From the NCBI GenBank assembly GCA_964602985.1, contig CAZRTJ010000007.1, positions 1 through 64,000 on the forward strand: a stretch of 64,000 nt of DNA. Direction: 5' to 3'. Positions 34,452-43,039 of the stretch are shown here, piece by piece (the stretch's first letter is position 1; each line of letters starts with the position of its first letter). The DNA comes from CAYZJB01 sp964602985 (GTDB taxonomy: Bacteria; CLD3; SB21). The notes below the pieces were generated by a model that made no database searches, was not told the DNA's origin, and saw only the letters and a program-made list of their open reading frames with translations. The translations under genes were made by a program, and so were the position numbers.

Positions 34452-35278
34452 GCGCAGGTACCGCCGATCTCCACCTCCATTCCCGTTTTTCCGACGGGAA
34501 TCTGACGCCAACCGAAATTGTCGCGCTCGCAAAAGAAAAGAACCTGGCCGCGATAGCGTTAACCGATCACGACACCGTGAACGGAATTCCCGAAGCGATG
34601 CGGGCTGCGGACGCGTGCAATCTGGAACTCATCTCGGGAATCGAGTTATCTGCGACGTGGGAAGGGAAGGACATTCACGTTCTCGGATATTTCATCGATA
34701 TAGGCTGTCCAGCGCTGCTGCAGGCTCTTCAGCGCTTTGTGGCGGCACGAAGAGAGCGGGCGGAGAAGATGGTGCGAATCCTGCAATCAGAGGGAGTGGA
34801 GATCGGTTTTGATGAGGTCATCGCGGAAGCAGGAGAGGGAGCTTTCGGACGTCCGCATATCGCCACCGTCCTCATGCGAAAGGGGTACGCCAGGAACGTC
34901 TATGACGTCTTCAAAAAGTATCTCGGATACGATTGCATCGCGTACGTAGAGAAATTTTCTGTGACTCCAGCCGAAGCCATTGAATTGATCCACAGTGCCA
35001 ATGGGCTGGCGTTTCTGGCGCATCCGAGTTTCTACATGAAGGAAAAACACTACATGCACGTGATCGAGTCCGGTATCGACGGAATCGAGACGATTCACCC
35101 AAACCATTTTCCCAATTCCACCGAACACTTCAGGCGCCTGGTCCAGCGATATCACCTGTTGGAGTGCGGGGGTTCAGACTGCCACGGGCGTGCTGATGCG
35201 CTCCAGATTGGCGAATTTCCCGTGCCGTACGAAACCGTCCTGCGAATGAAAGAACGATTGGGCCAGTTCCCCACATGA
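34448..35278 (+). CDS. PHP-domain phosphoesterase (TrpH/RNase AM-like)
   Basis: A 276-residue PHP protein. Metal ligands are visible in ADLHLHSRFSDG (H9, H11), ALTDHDT, GIELSA, FLAHPS and GGSDCHG. Members close to E. coli YciV/TrpH hydrolyse 3',5'-bisphosphate nucleotides such as pAp and trim short 5'-phosphorylated RNA. TTG at 34448 overlaps the preceding stop (TTGA) and starts immediately before the first metal motif. The next gene, overlapping by ATGA, is a RelA/SpoT-like nucleotidyltransferase, whose products carry 3' pyrophosphates, so the two may act on related nucleotides. Confidence 0.9.
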   Translation: MSAGTADLHLHSRFSDGNLTPTEIVALAKEKNLAAIALTDHDTVNGIPEAMRAADACNLELISGIELSATWEGKDIHVLGYFIDIGCPALLQALQRFVAARRERAEKMVRILQSEGVEIGFDEVIAEAGEGAFGRPHIATVLMRKGYARNVYDVFKKYLGYDCIAYVEKFSVTPAEAIELIHSANGLAFLAHPSFYMKEKHYMHVIESGIDGIETIHPNHFPNSTEHFRRLVQRYHLLECGGSDCHGRADALQIGEFPVPYETVLRMKERLGQFPT

Positions 35279-36324
35279 CAACCGTTACCGCGCCGATCAT
35301 GGGCACACATCTGAGACAAATCACTGTCAGTGACCTGGAGGCCATTCGTACGGTACTCTCCGGGGATTCCGTCATTGACTGGTTTCGGCTGAATTTTGAA
35401 ACCGCTCATGAGGTGGAGTTGTTTCTTCGCGTCAACGGATATGACGTGCACAATGTATCGGATTTGCATCGATTGCATCGTATTCGCCAGGATGCTGCAG
35501 CCTTCCTGCACCAGGCCCTCGGATACGAGATACCGGATTGCATCACGGACCCTGCCGTGACGATCGTGGACATGCTGCTGCGGGCTTCGCGCAGTCGGCG
35601 GCGGGATCCTGAGCAGAGCATCACCTGTCTGCTCCTGAAAGTCATGCACACAGTTCATCATCTGGATGCCCGGGAGTTGCAACATCGCTGCGAGTTGAGT
35701 GAGTCAGAGGTCTATGGCGTGGTCGTGAAACGGGTCGAATCGGCGATTGAGACGATGAGACGGGAGAATTTTCATATTGTCGAGTATTATGGCAGTCACA
35801 AGGACAAAGCCTCCACGGTGACGAAGTTGTTGGCCAAAAAGGAGAACCACGCGGCCGCCATCTATGACAAGATTCGCTTTCGCATTATCACGCAAACGCA
35901 AGCGGACATCCTGTCGGTCCTATTCTTCCTGGGACGCACCGTGTGTCCGTTCAATTACGTTATCCCGGGAGCTTCTCACAATAACCTCATTTCCTTTGCG
36001 GAGATGGCCGGGTTGATCCCGCGGTTTCAGCATTACGCATCGTACGTCCGTCGAAAGCAACGACAAGAAAAAACAAAATCGTCCGACAATCCTTTCACCA
36101 GCGACGCATATCGGGTGATCAATTTTGTATCAGACATTCCCATTCGTGTCGACGAGATGTTGTACACTCCAGATTTTGTAGAACTGGGTCGCATCATCTT
36201 TGTTCCAGTTGAGTTTCAGGTATTGGATGCTGATACGTATCGGCAGAATGAGTCTGGAGAGGGAAGTCATCATCAGTACAAATTCCGTCAGGTGGACGCG
36301 GTTCGCAAAAGACTGGGAATCTGA
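35275..36324 (+). CDS. Divergent RelA/SpoT-like nucleotidyltransferase
   Basis: A 349-residue protein I first could not place. Residues 165-318 match the (p)ppGpp synthetase core in order and spacing: G173-x2-K176-x3-S180-x3-K184 (as in GRPKxxxSxxxK), IYD198KIRFR203II (the catalytic Asp and the Arg five residues on), AYRVINFV at 279-285 (as in GYQSLH), and PVE313FQV (the second catalytic Glu, as in LEIQIRT). The Arg of GRPK is Ser174. The N-terminal 160 residues show no known fold; there is no HD, TGS or ACT domain. It resembles the TIGR04552/TIGR04562 families as I remember them, which is unverified. It is coupled by ATGA to the PHP gene. Confidence 0.65.
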   Translation: MTTVTAPIMGTHLRQITVSDLEAIRTVLSGDSVIDWFRLNFETAHEVELFLRVNGYDVHNVSDLHRLHRIRQDAAAFLHQALGYEIPDCITDPAVTIVDMLLRASRSRRRDPEQSITCLLLKVMHTVHHLDARELQHRCELSESEVYGVVVKRVESAIETMRRENFHIVEYYGSHKDKASTVTKLLAKKENHAAAIYDKIRFRIITQTQADILSVLFFLGRTVCPFNYVIPGASHNNLISFAEMAGLIPRFQHYASYVRRKQRQEKTKSSDNPFTSDAYRVINFVSDIPIRVDEMLYTPDFVELGRIIFVPVEFQVLDADTYRQNESGEGSHHQYKFRQVDAVRKRLGI

Positions 36325-37028
36325 TGGTCCGCGTTTCCGTTGTGATTCCCATTCTGAACGAGGCCGATCGGATCGAGCGGTTGGTTGAGTGCTTGCGGGC
36401 GGCCGGGCCGTGGTACGAAGTGATCTGCGTGGACGGGGGTAGCACGGATCTAACGCGTGAGCGGATCGGTAAAGTCGGCGGAGCCATCAGGCTTCTGCAC
36501 GATCCGTCCGTCCGGGGCCGCGCGAGACAAATGAACCACGGCGCTTCTTTCGCCACGGGAGATGTGCTTCTTTTCTTGCATGCTGATTGCGAGTTGCGGC
36601 CAGGATCCTCTGCAGCCGTGGAAGAAGCCATGCGCATTCCGGGCGTCATTGGCGGGGGATTCGTGAAGAAATACTCCCATGAGACGTGGTTCCTGAGGCT
36701 GTATCGGATGCTGGTGAACGGCGTACGGACACGACTTCTCGGCAATCTCGTGGGGACCAATGCCATGTTCATACGCCGCACGGAATTTCTGAATCTCGGC
36801 GGGTATGCCGATATTCCCATTCTGGAGGACGTTCTTCTGTGCGATGCCATGAAGCGTCGTGGCAAGCTCCAGTTTCTTCGGCCTCATGTCATTTGCAGTT
36901 CCCGACGCTATGAACGGTCCGGATCGTGGAAGCGGATGTGGATTGCGTGGAAGATTCTGACTATGTTTCGCCTCGGTCGTGCCTCGTACGAAAGGCTCAA
37001 GTCGATGTACCAACGGGAATCTTCATGA
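36324..37028 (+). CDS. GT2-family glycosyltransferase (TIGR04283-like)
   Basis: A 234-residue GT-A glycosyltransferase. The N-terminal VSVVIPILNEADRIERLV, DGGSTDLT, ARQMNHGA and FLHADCEL (the DxD-like motif) fit the TIGR04283 group of small, soluble family-2 transferases. A hydrophobic stretch at the C-terminus is weak, so membrane anchoring is doubtful. Start ATG 36324 shares a base with the previous stop (TGATG), and its own stop overlaps the HAD gene as ATGA. Donor and acceptor are unknown. Confidence 0.87.
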   Translation: MVRVSVVIPILNEADRIERLVECLRAAGPWYEVICVDGGSTDLTRERIGKVGGAIRLLHDPSVRGRARQMNHGASFATGDVLLFLHADCELRPGSSAAVEEAMRIPGVIGGGFVKKYSHETWFLRLYRMLVNGVRTRLLGNLVGTNAMFIRRTEFLNLGGYADIPILEDVLLCDAMKRRGKLQFLRPHVICSSRRYERSGSWKRMWIAWKILTMFRLGRASYERLKSMYQRESS

Positions 37029-37675
37029 ATTCGGGGCTTCAAGCGGTCCTATTCGACTTCGATGGCGTTCTGGCCTCCACCATCGAAGATCACCATCACT
37101 CGTGGAATGAGATCTTCAAGGAGTACGGCGTGCAGATCGGATGGGAGGAGTTTGCCCGTCTGGAGGGTCAAAGTCTGTTTTGGATCAGCGAGCGATTGTG
37201 CGCTCACCACGGTATCGGCGAAGACGCAGCACGGGACATCGCAGTTCGCAAGAACGAACTGTACAAGCGCACGAAGACGCCACGATTCTATCCCGATGCA
37301 AATGGGGTGTTGGATCGATTGCAGGGACGGCTCCGGCTGGGGCTGGTCACCGGTGCGCACGCAGATCGATTTGTCTTGTCGACCAGCGACTCCTTTCGCT
37401 CGCGTTTTGGAGCGATCGTCACGGCTGATGACGTCGTTGAGCGCAAGCCCCATGCACAGCCTTATGAAAAAGCCATGGAGCAACTGGGGGTCGAACCCGG
37501 AGGGGTTATTGTCGTTGAGAATGCACCCTTTGGGATTCAATCGGCGATCGCCGCGGGGGCGCGTTGTGTCGCCTTGCGTACGACGCTTCCCGATGACGAC
37601 TTGCAGGAAGCGGACTGGATCGTAGACAACCTGACACAGGCGGAACTCGTGATCCGAAGGGAAGCGGGATGGTAG
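37025..37675 (+). CDS. HAD-superfamily phosphatase/phosphoglucomutase-like
   Basis: A 216-residue HAD hydrolase of the beta-phosphoglucomutase-like subgroup. Motif I is FDFDGVLAST with both aspartates, motif II GLVTGA, motif III Lys in VERKPHAQPY, motif IV VVENAPFGI, where the usual Glu-Asp pair is Glu-Asn. It has a cap domain inserted after motif I. It removes or transfers phosphate on a sugar or small metabolite. ATG 37025 overlaps the preceding stop; the longer in-frame extension runs into the glycosyltransferase gene. Confidence 0.87.
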   Translation: MNSGLQAVLFDFDGVLASTIEDHHHSWNEIFKEYGVQIGWEEFARLEGQSLFWISERLCAHHGIGEDAARDIAVRKNELYKRTKTPRFYPDANGVLDRLQGRLRLGLVTGAHADRFVLSTSDSFRSRFGAIVTADDVVERKPHAQPYEKAMEQLGVEPGGVIVVENAPFGIQSAIAAGARCVALRTTLPDDDLQEADWIVDNLTQAELVIRREAGW

Positions 37676-38406
37676 AATCTCGTTCGTATTCCAGCATCGC
37701 AGCGATCTATGACCGCATGATGGAGCATGTGGATTATCGGGCATGGACTGCCTATATTCGAACACTTTTTGATCGACACGGCCTTCGGCCGAAGAGGATA
37801 TTTGAAATGGCGTGTGGAACCGGATCGTGTGCGGTAGAGCTAAGCCGTTGTGGGTACGAGATGTCATGCAGTGACGTTTCGCCGGAAATGATCGAGCAGG
37901 CAAGAAGGAAAGCCGAGGCGGCGGGTTGCGAGATTTCTTTTCAGATTGCCGACATGCGATCGGTCGACATTCCTCGACAGGCCGACTGTGTGATTTGCCT
38001 GTATGATTCCATCAACTACATGACCGACGCCGCATCCGTCGGAGGGGTACTGTCGAATGTGCATCGAAAATTGCGGACAGATGGATACTTTATCTTCGAC
38101 ATGTGCACGCATAAGAACTCGATGGACAATTTCAAGGGTCGGTACGAACAAGACTCCGACGTCGGTTACACACGCGTAAGCACCTATATGGAATCTCAGC
38201 GAATGCAGGTGAATGAAATTCGTCTCCGGGATGGAGGAGCCATCTACTGCGAAATCCATCGGCAAAAGATCTACCGACTCAGGGAAATGAAGGCGATGAT
38301 TCGCGATTCGGGGATGCATTTGGAAAACTGCTACGCTGATTTGACGCTGTCGCCCGGAACGGAGAAGGCTGATCGAATTCATTTTGTGGTTAGAAATTCC
38401 GCATGA
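37669..38406 (+). CDS. SAM-dependent class I methyltransferase
   Basis: A 245-residue Rossmann-fold methyltransferase: SAM-binding motif I IFEMACGTGSCAVEL, motif II acidic position CSDVSPEMIEQAR, motif IV DCVICLYDSINYM, and a C-terminal beta region of about 80 residues. The closest feeling is to small-molecule methyltransferases with the SSIAAIYDRMMEHVDY opening, but the substrate is unknown. ATG 37669 lies 7 bp inside the HAD gene. The stop overlaps the phosphorylase start (ATGA). Confidence 0.88.
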   Translation: MVESRSYSSIAAIYDRMMEHVDYRAWTAYIRTLFDRHGLRPKRIFEMACGTGSCAVELSRCGYEMSCSDVSPEMIEQARRKAEAAGCEISFQIADMRSVDIPRQADCVICLYDSINYMTDAASVGGVLSNVHRKLRTDGYFIFDMCTHKNSMDNFKGRYEQDSDVGYTRVSTYMESQRMQVNEIRLRDGGAIYCEIHRQKIYRLREMKAMIRDSGMHLENCYADLTLSPGTEKADRIHFVVRNSA

Positions 38407-39725
38407 TTCCTTCCGAAATGATTATCCGCAAACGCGATGGACTCAGCCATACGTCGGATGAAATCCGTGAATGGATTGACCGTTTTACGCGCGGGACGAT
38501 CGATGATTCCCAGATGGCCGCCTGGCTGATGGCGGTGTATTGGCGCGGCATGACCCGGGAAGAAACGCGAACCCTCGTTGCCGCGATGCGAGATTCCGGA
38601 TCCCGTGTGGACCTGAGTTCCGTATCCGGAAAAAAAATCGACAAACACAGTACGGGCGGAGTTGGAGACAAGACATCCATCCTCTTGGCGCCCTTGCTCG
38701 CATCTCTTGGCGTCCGAGTCCCCATGATTAGCGGAAGGGGATTGGGTCACACCGGCGGTACCCTGGACAAACTGGAATCCATTCCGGGATTTCGAGTGCG
38801 CGTGGAGATGGACGAGTTCATCCGGCTCGTCAGGACAGTCGGTACCGCGATGATCGGACAGACCGCAGACCTGGCCCCTGCCGATCGCAGGATGTATGCT
38901 CTGCGGGATGTAACTGGTACCATCGAATCTCTGCCCCTGATTTGCGGCAGTATTCTAAGCAAGAAGTTGGCCGCAGGAATAGACGGATTGGTTCTGGATA
39001 TCAAGGTTGGGAACGGCGCCTTCATGAAAACGGAGTCCAATGCGCGCGAGTTGGCGGAGTGGCTGGTCGGAATTTCCGAATCGATGGGGGTTCGGACCGA
39101 GGCGATTTTGACACGAATGGACCAACCTCTGGGTCAGGCCGTTGGTAATTGGCTGGAAGTCAGGGAGTGTTTAGACATTCTGGAAGGCGGTGGACCTGAT
39201 GACGTTCGGGAATTGACACTCGAGCTTGGGCGCAGGATGTTTCAGATCGCATTTCCCGAAGAGAGCGCGGACCGGGCAAGGGAACAGTGCGAGAGGAATT
39301 TGCGCAACGGTCGTGCGATGGATGTGTTTCGCCAGATGGTGAGCGCTCAGGGAGGAGATCCCCGCGACTTGGAGCAGGACTATCCCCTGGCGGATGCAGT
39401 ATTCGACGTGCCTGCTCCGGACAGCGGGTATCTGGGACGCATGGACACATACGGCATTGGAATGATGGCCGTGGAGCTGGGGGCCGGTCGCATGCGGGCA
39501 GAAGATGCCATCGATCCACGGGTTGGAATGGTGTTCCTGAAGAAACTGGGTGATCCTGTGCAAAGAGGGGAACCTTGGGTCCGTGTAAGTGCTCCCTCGC
39601 ATGCGGATCCAAGCCACGTTGCCGTTCGACTGAACAGCCTCCTGCAGATTGTGAAGGAGCGGCCCGTTGTTCCCGGACTCATCATCGGCAGTTTGAACGC
39701 AAGTAATTTGTCTGGAACAACTTAA
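38403..39725 (+). CDS. Pyrimidine-nucleoside/thymidine phosphorylase
   Basis: A 440-residue nucleoside phosphorylase II, splitting thymidine, uridine or deoxyuridine with phosphate in nucleoside salvage. Landmarks are IIRKRDGLSHTSDEI, KIDKHSTGGVGDKTS (the phosphate-binding signature), MISGRGLGHTGGTLDKLES and the C-terminal GIVFLKKLGDPV-like segment MVFLKKLGDPVQRGEPW. Length is normal. Whether it is deoA-type (thymidine) or pdp-type (broad) cannot be settled by eye. ATG 38403 overlaps the methyltransferase stop as ATGA. The sigma factor follows after 4 nt. Confidence 0.94.
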   Translation: MIPSEMIIRKRDGLSHTSDEIREWIDRFTRGTIDDSQMAAWLMAVYWRGMTREETRTLVAAMRDSGSRVDLSSVSGKKIDKHSTGGVGDKTSILLAPLLASLGVRVPMISGRGLGHTGGTLDKLESIPGFRVRVEMDEFIRLVRTVGTAMIGQTADLAPADRRMYALRDVTGTIESLPLICGSILSKKLAAGIDGLVLDIKVGNGAFMKTESNARELAEWLVGISESMGVRTEAILTRMDQPLGQAVGNWLEVRECLDILEGGGPDDVRELTLELGRRMFQIAFPEESADRAREQCERNLRNGRAMDVFRQMVSAQGGDPRDLEQDYPLADAVFDVPAPDSGYLGRMDTYGIGMMAVELGAGRMRAEDAIDPRVGMVFLKKLGDPVQRGEPWVRVSAPSHADPSHVAVRLNSLLQIVKERPVVPGLIIGSLNASNLSGTT

Positions 39726-39729
39726 CGAT

Positions 39730-40404
39730 ATGGCCGTAAGAAAACCCAAGAAGAGCGTATCCGCCCCTGTGCCCGAAAAGAAACTGGCAGAAAAAGCGGT
39801 TCTGGATGAGCAGGAAAGGCGCGAGCGGATTCGGAAAGAAGACTTTGCGCTGGTGAAACGTGCCGTTGCGGGAGAACAGAAAGCCTATGAAGAGCTGGTC
39901 ACGAGATACCGGGGTCCCCTCCAGAATGTCATGTACCGGATGGTGCGCTCTATGGAAGAGTCCGAAGACCTGGTTCAGGAGGCTTTCATGAAGGCCTTTG
40001 CATCATTGTCAAATTTTAATTTTGAGTATTCGTTTTCCACCTGGCTCTATAAGATCGCAACAAACAACTGCATCGATCACCTGCGGCGGAAGAAACTTCA
40101 GACCACGTCCATTGATGCGCCGATCGAATACAAAGACAGCTCCTACACATTCGAAATTCCGGATCTGACGTATTATCCGGACAAAGAGATGATGCGAAAT
40201 GAGCGCAACTCGTTGATTAAGAGAGCGATTGACAGCCTGCCGGAAAAGTACAAGACCGTGATTTACCTTCGTCATTCCGATGAGTTATCCTACGAGGAGA
40301 TTGCGGAAATGCTCAAAGTCCCGATCGGTACGGTCAAGGCGCGGATTTTTCGTGCGCGCGAGATGTTGAACCGGTTTCTCAAAGGAAAGGTTGAACGAAA
40401 TTGA
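39730..40404 (+). CDS. ECF-type RNA polymerase sigma factor
   Basis: A 224-residue sigma-70 family factor with regions 2 and 4 only. Region 2 includes LVTRYRGPLQNVMYRMV, ESEDLVQEAFMKAFASL and STWLYKIATNNCIDHLRRKK; region 4 includes IDSLPEKYKTVIYLRHSDEL and YEEIAEMLKVPIGTVKARIF. A Lys-rich N-terminal extension of about 38 residues is unusual. No zinc-binding anti-sigma gene adjoins; instead a secreted LiaF/toast-rack-like protein starts in its stop codon (TTGA). The 4-nt gap upstream and absence of a promoter suggest expression as part of the long operon. Confidence 0.92.
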   Translation: MAVRKPKKSVSAPVPEKKLAEKAVLDEQERRERIRKEDFALVKRAVAGEQKAYEELVTRYRGPLQNVMYRMVRSMEESEDLVQEAFMKAFASLSNFNFEYSFSTWLYKIATNNCIDHLRRKKLQTTSIDAPIEYKDSSYTFEIPDLTYYPDKEMMRNERNSLIKRAIDSLPEKYKTVIYLRHSDELSYEEIAEMLKVPIGTVKARIFRAREMLNRFLKGKVERN

Positions 40405-41231
40405 AGACCTTGTTGCTCACCGGCTGGCTCCTGATCACGGGGGTTCTCGTCGCGCAGGAGGGGGTCCGGAGAATCGATCGGACGGATGAGAAGGAAGTAA
40501 AGATTCGACTCACGTATGCGGCCGGGCAAATCAAGGTCGGACGCGTGGAGGCAGATGCGCTCGCTGAGGTGATCGCGTCCCGTTCCACGCTGAGACCCAG
40601 TGTAAAGTACACCAAGTCTCGTGAAACAGGGTACCTGGATATCGACATCGCGGACGGCGACGATGTGGGAATGGCTGAATTTGGTGAACAAGATTGGTTT
40701 GTGGGTGTCACCGAGCGCATCCCCACGACGCTGAAATGCGACTTTGGCGCCTGCCGCGGCGATCTCGATTTGTCTGGCCTGCGTTTGCAAAATCTCGATA
40801 TTTCGGTGGGCGCCAGCAAGATGTTGGTTCGTTTTGATACGCCCAATCGTGAAACCATGCACACCATGAAGATCGAGGCCGGAGCATCGAATATGCGTCT
40901 GGTGGGGCTGGCCAACTCCAACGCCAAACGGATTGAGTTTGAAGGAGGGATCGGTTCTTTCCTGCTTGATTTCAGCGGCTATCTTCAATCCAGCATGACT
41001 GCCAAGATCAGTCTGGGCGTGGGCAAAGCCAATATCCGAATTCCTCAGGATACAAATGTCCGGATTCGGCTCACGGACAATATCTTTTCTGTTTGCTCCA
41101 TTGAGTCTCGCGATTTTGATCGGCGTTCGGATAATGTGTACGTCAGCAAGTCGTTCAATGACCAGGCTCCGATCCTGGATATTGAGCTGGAAGCTGGATT
41201 TGGCAAATTCAAAATCGATGTGGATCGATGA
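40401..41231 (+). CDS. Secreted LiaF/toast-rack-like protein
   Basis: A 276-residue protein with a signal peptide (about 1-18, cut near VAQEG) and a long right-handed beta pattern: LDISVGASKMLVRF, MKIEAGASNMRLVGL, ISLGVGKANIRIP and DIELEAGFGKFKIDV repeat the GAS/GVGK strand motif of toast-rack and LiaF-like adhesin folds. It probably lies in the periplasm or on the outer membrane. Directly after an ECF sigma it may be part of an envelope-stress response. TTG 40401 overlaps the sigma stop; no better start exists. Confidence 0.72.
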   Translation: MKTLLLTGWLLITGVLVAQEGVRRIDRTDEKEVKIRLTYAAGQIKVGRVEADALAEVIASRSTLRPSVKYTKSRETGYLDIDIADGDDVGMAEFGEQDWFVGVTERIPTTLKCDFGACRGDLDLSGLRLQNLDISVGASKMLVRFDTPNRETMHTMKIEAGASNMRLVGLANSNAKRIEFEGGIGSFLLDFSGYLQSSMTAKISLGVGKANIRIPQDTNVRIRLTDNIFSVCSIESRDFDRRSDNVYVSKSFNDQAPILDIELEAGFGKFKIDVDR

Positions 41232-43039
41232 GATCGCTCTTCCTTTTGTGGATTTCCGTCTTTTCAGTTGCGGCCCAGACTTTTGAGCGCGAATTGGAAT
41301 TGGCAGTCGCTCTGGAGAGAGACGGCCAACTCGAAAAATCCCTGACGATCTATCAGAAGCTCTACCGTCTGGACTCGGCGCATGTCCAGGTGCTTCAAGG
41401 GCTCAAGAACGTTTACAAGAGTCTGGGCTACCATGATGCACGACTGCGCCTGATTGAATCCATTGTAGCCAGAGATACCACCCAATTGGTCAATCGTATC
41501 GAAAAAGTGGACGCGCTCTACCGGGCCAAGCTGGAGCGAAATGCCAAAGCAGAAGCGATACGGGTGATCAATCTGTCCACCGCGACAGAGCAGATCTATC
41601 GACTCCTTGCGTCCACGATGATTGAGAATCGACAGTTGGATGATGTCGAGGCGGTCTATCAGCATGGACGAGAACGTTTCCGCAACGAGGGTCTGTTCAC
41701 GCTGGAAATGGCCCGCTTGCACACGTACCGCGGAGATTACTACCGTGCGACGCGGGAGCTGATCCGATTCTTGGGTGGACAGGAGGACGTTTCCTATCTC
41801 GAATCTCAGATCGGCCAGTTCCCCGAGGGCAAGAATGAAACCGAACAAGTCATTCGTGCGCTGAGGGAATACCTGGCCACGCAGCCCAACCACGTTGGTC
41901 TGCATCGATTACTGCTTCGCATCTTGATCGGCGCGGGACAATACGAGCAGGCTTTGGACTTGGCCACGATCCTGGACAAGAGACTCAAACGGCAGGGCGT
42001 GGAAATCCTGCTTTTTGCAGATCAGGCTCGCGGGGCCGGTGAATACACTTCTGCCAAGAGTGCCTACGAATTTTTCCTGCGGCAATATCCCAACAGTCCG
42101 CAAGCGGAACTGGGGTTGGCGATTTGCTATGAATTTCTGCCGGATACAAGACGGGAGGTCGACCTGGCAAGAGATTCCCTGCGCAACGAGCGACAGGTCC
42201 GCGATGAGGCCATTCGAAGGTATCGAGAACTGGCGCAACGCTATCCGGGAACAGAGTGGGGTGCCGAAGCGCGAATTCGCTGTGCCGACCTGTATCTGCT
42301 TCACTATTTCGATGTGGATGCGGCGTTGTTGCAGTATCGACAGATTGTGGCGGAATATCCGACCAGTCCGCTTCGAATGCGTGCATGGCTCCGCATTGCC
42401 GAGTCTCTGATCATGACCAACGATCTCGCGGGCGCGGAGCAGGAGCTGACGAAGGCAACCAATCAATTGAGCCGGAAGGACGAATCTTCGGATGATATCC
42501 AATTTCGACTGGCAGAGATTGCGTTCTACCAAGCGGACTTCGCAAAGGCCAAGGACATTCTGAAACCCTTTGTCGGGAAAAAGCGGGGGCGTGTGGTGAA
42601 TGACGCGTTGTCGCTGCTCCTGGTGATTCAAGAGAATCAGAAGGATAAGGCCGATTTGGAGGCCTTTGCCAAGGCGAAGAAGCTCGCGGTGCAGAAACGC
42701 AATGGCGAAGCACTGGCCATTCTCGACGCGTTTCTCAAGTCACACTCTCTGGCCCCGCTGACCGATGACGCTCTTTTTTTGCGTGCTGAGATTCTGACGG
42801 AACAAAAGAAGTATGCCGACGCCGAGAGATCGTATGAATTCCTTAGCAGCGGTCTTCAGTCTCCCCTTGGAGATCGAGCGCTGTTTCGAAAGGGAGAAGT
42901 CGCCGAGATTCAGCGGGACTATCGATCCGCGATTCGAGCCTATAAGGATCTTCTCATTCGCTATCCGCAGAGTATTTATGGTACCGAGGCCAGAAAGCGG
43001 ATTCGAACACTCGAAGCGAAGATTCAAAGCTCATCGTGA
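41228..43039 (+). CDS. Periplasmic TPR-repeat protein
   Basis: A 603-residue protein with an N-terminal signal peptide (about 1-16) and tetratricopeptide repeats over nearly its whole length, for example LAVALERDGQLEKSLTIYQ, IRRYRELAQRYPGTEWGAEA and SAIRAYKDLLIRYPQSIYG, the latter two of the YbgF/BamD-like type. It is likely a scaffold in the periplasm. It is the last gene of the chain starting at 31264, overlapping its neighbour by ATGA, and it overlaps the convergent TPR lipoprotein by 9 bp at the 3' end. Confidence 0.85.
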   Translation: MRSLFLLWISVFSVAAQTFERELELAVALERDGQLEKSLTIYQKLYRLDSAHVQVLQGLKNVYKSLGYHDARLRLIESIVARDTTQLVNRIEKVDALYRAKLERNAKAEAIRVINLSTATEQIYRLLASTMIENRQLDDVEAVYQHGRERFRNEGLFTLEMARLHTYRGDYYRATRELIRFLGGQEDVSYLESQIGQFPEGKNETEQVIRALREYLATQPNHVGLHRLLLRILIGAGQYEQALDLATILDKRLKRQGVEILLFADQARGAGEYTSAKSAYEFFLRQYPNSPQAELGLAICYEFLPDTRREVDLARDSLRNERQVRDEAIRRYRELAQRYPGTEWGAEARIRCADLYLLHYFDVDAALLQYRQIVAEYPTSPLRMRAWLRIAESLIMTNDLAGAEQELTKATNQLSRKDESSDDIQFRLAEIAFYQADFAKAKDILKPFVGKKRGRVVNDALSLLLVIQENQKDKADLEAFAKAKKLAVQKRNGEALAILDAFLKSHSLAPLTDDALFLRAEILTEQKKYADAERSYEFLSSGLQSPLGDRALFRKGEVAEIQRDYRSAIRAYKDLLIRYPQSIYGTEARKRIRTLEAKIQSSS

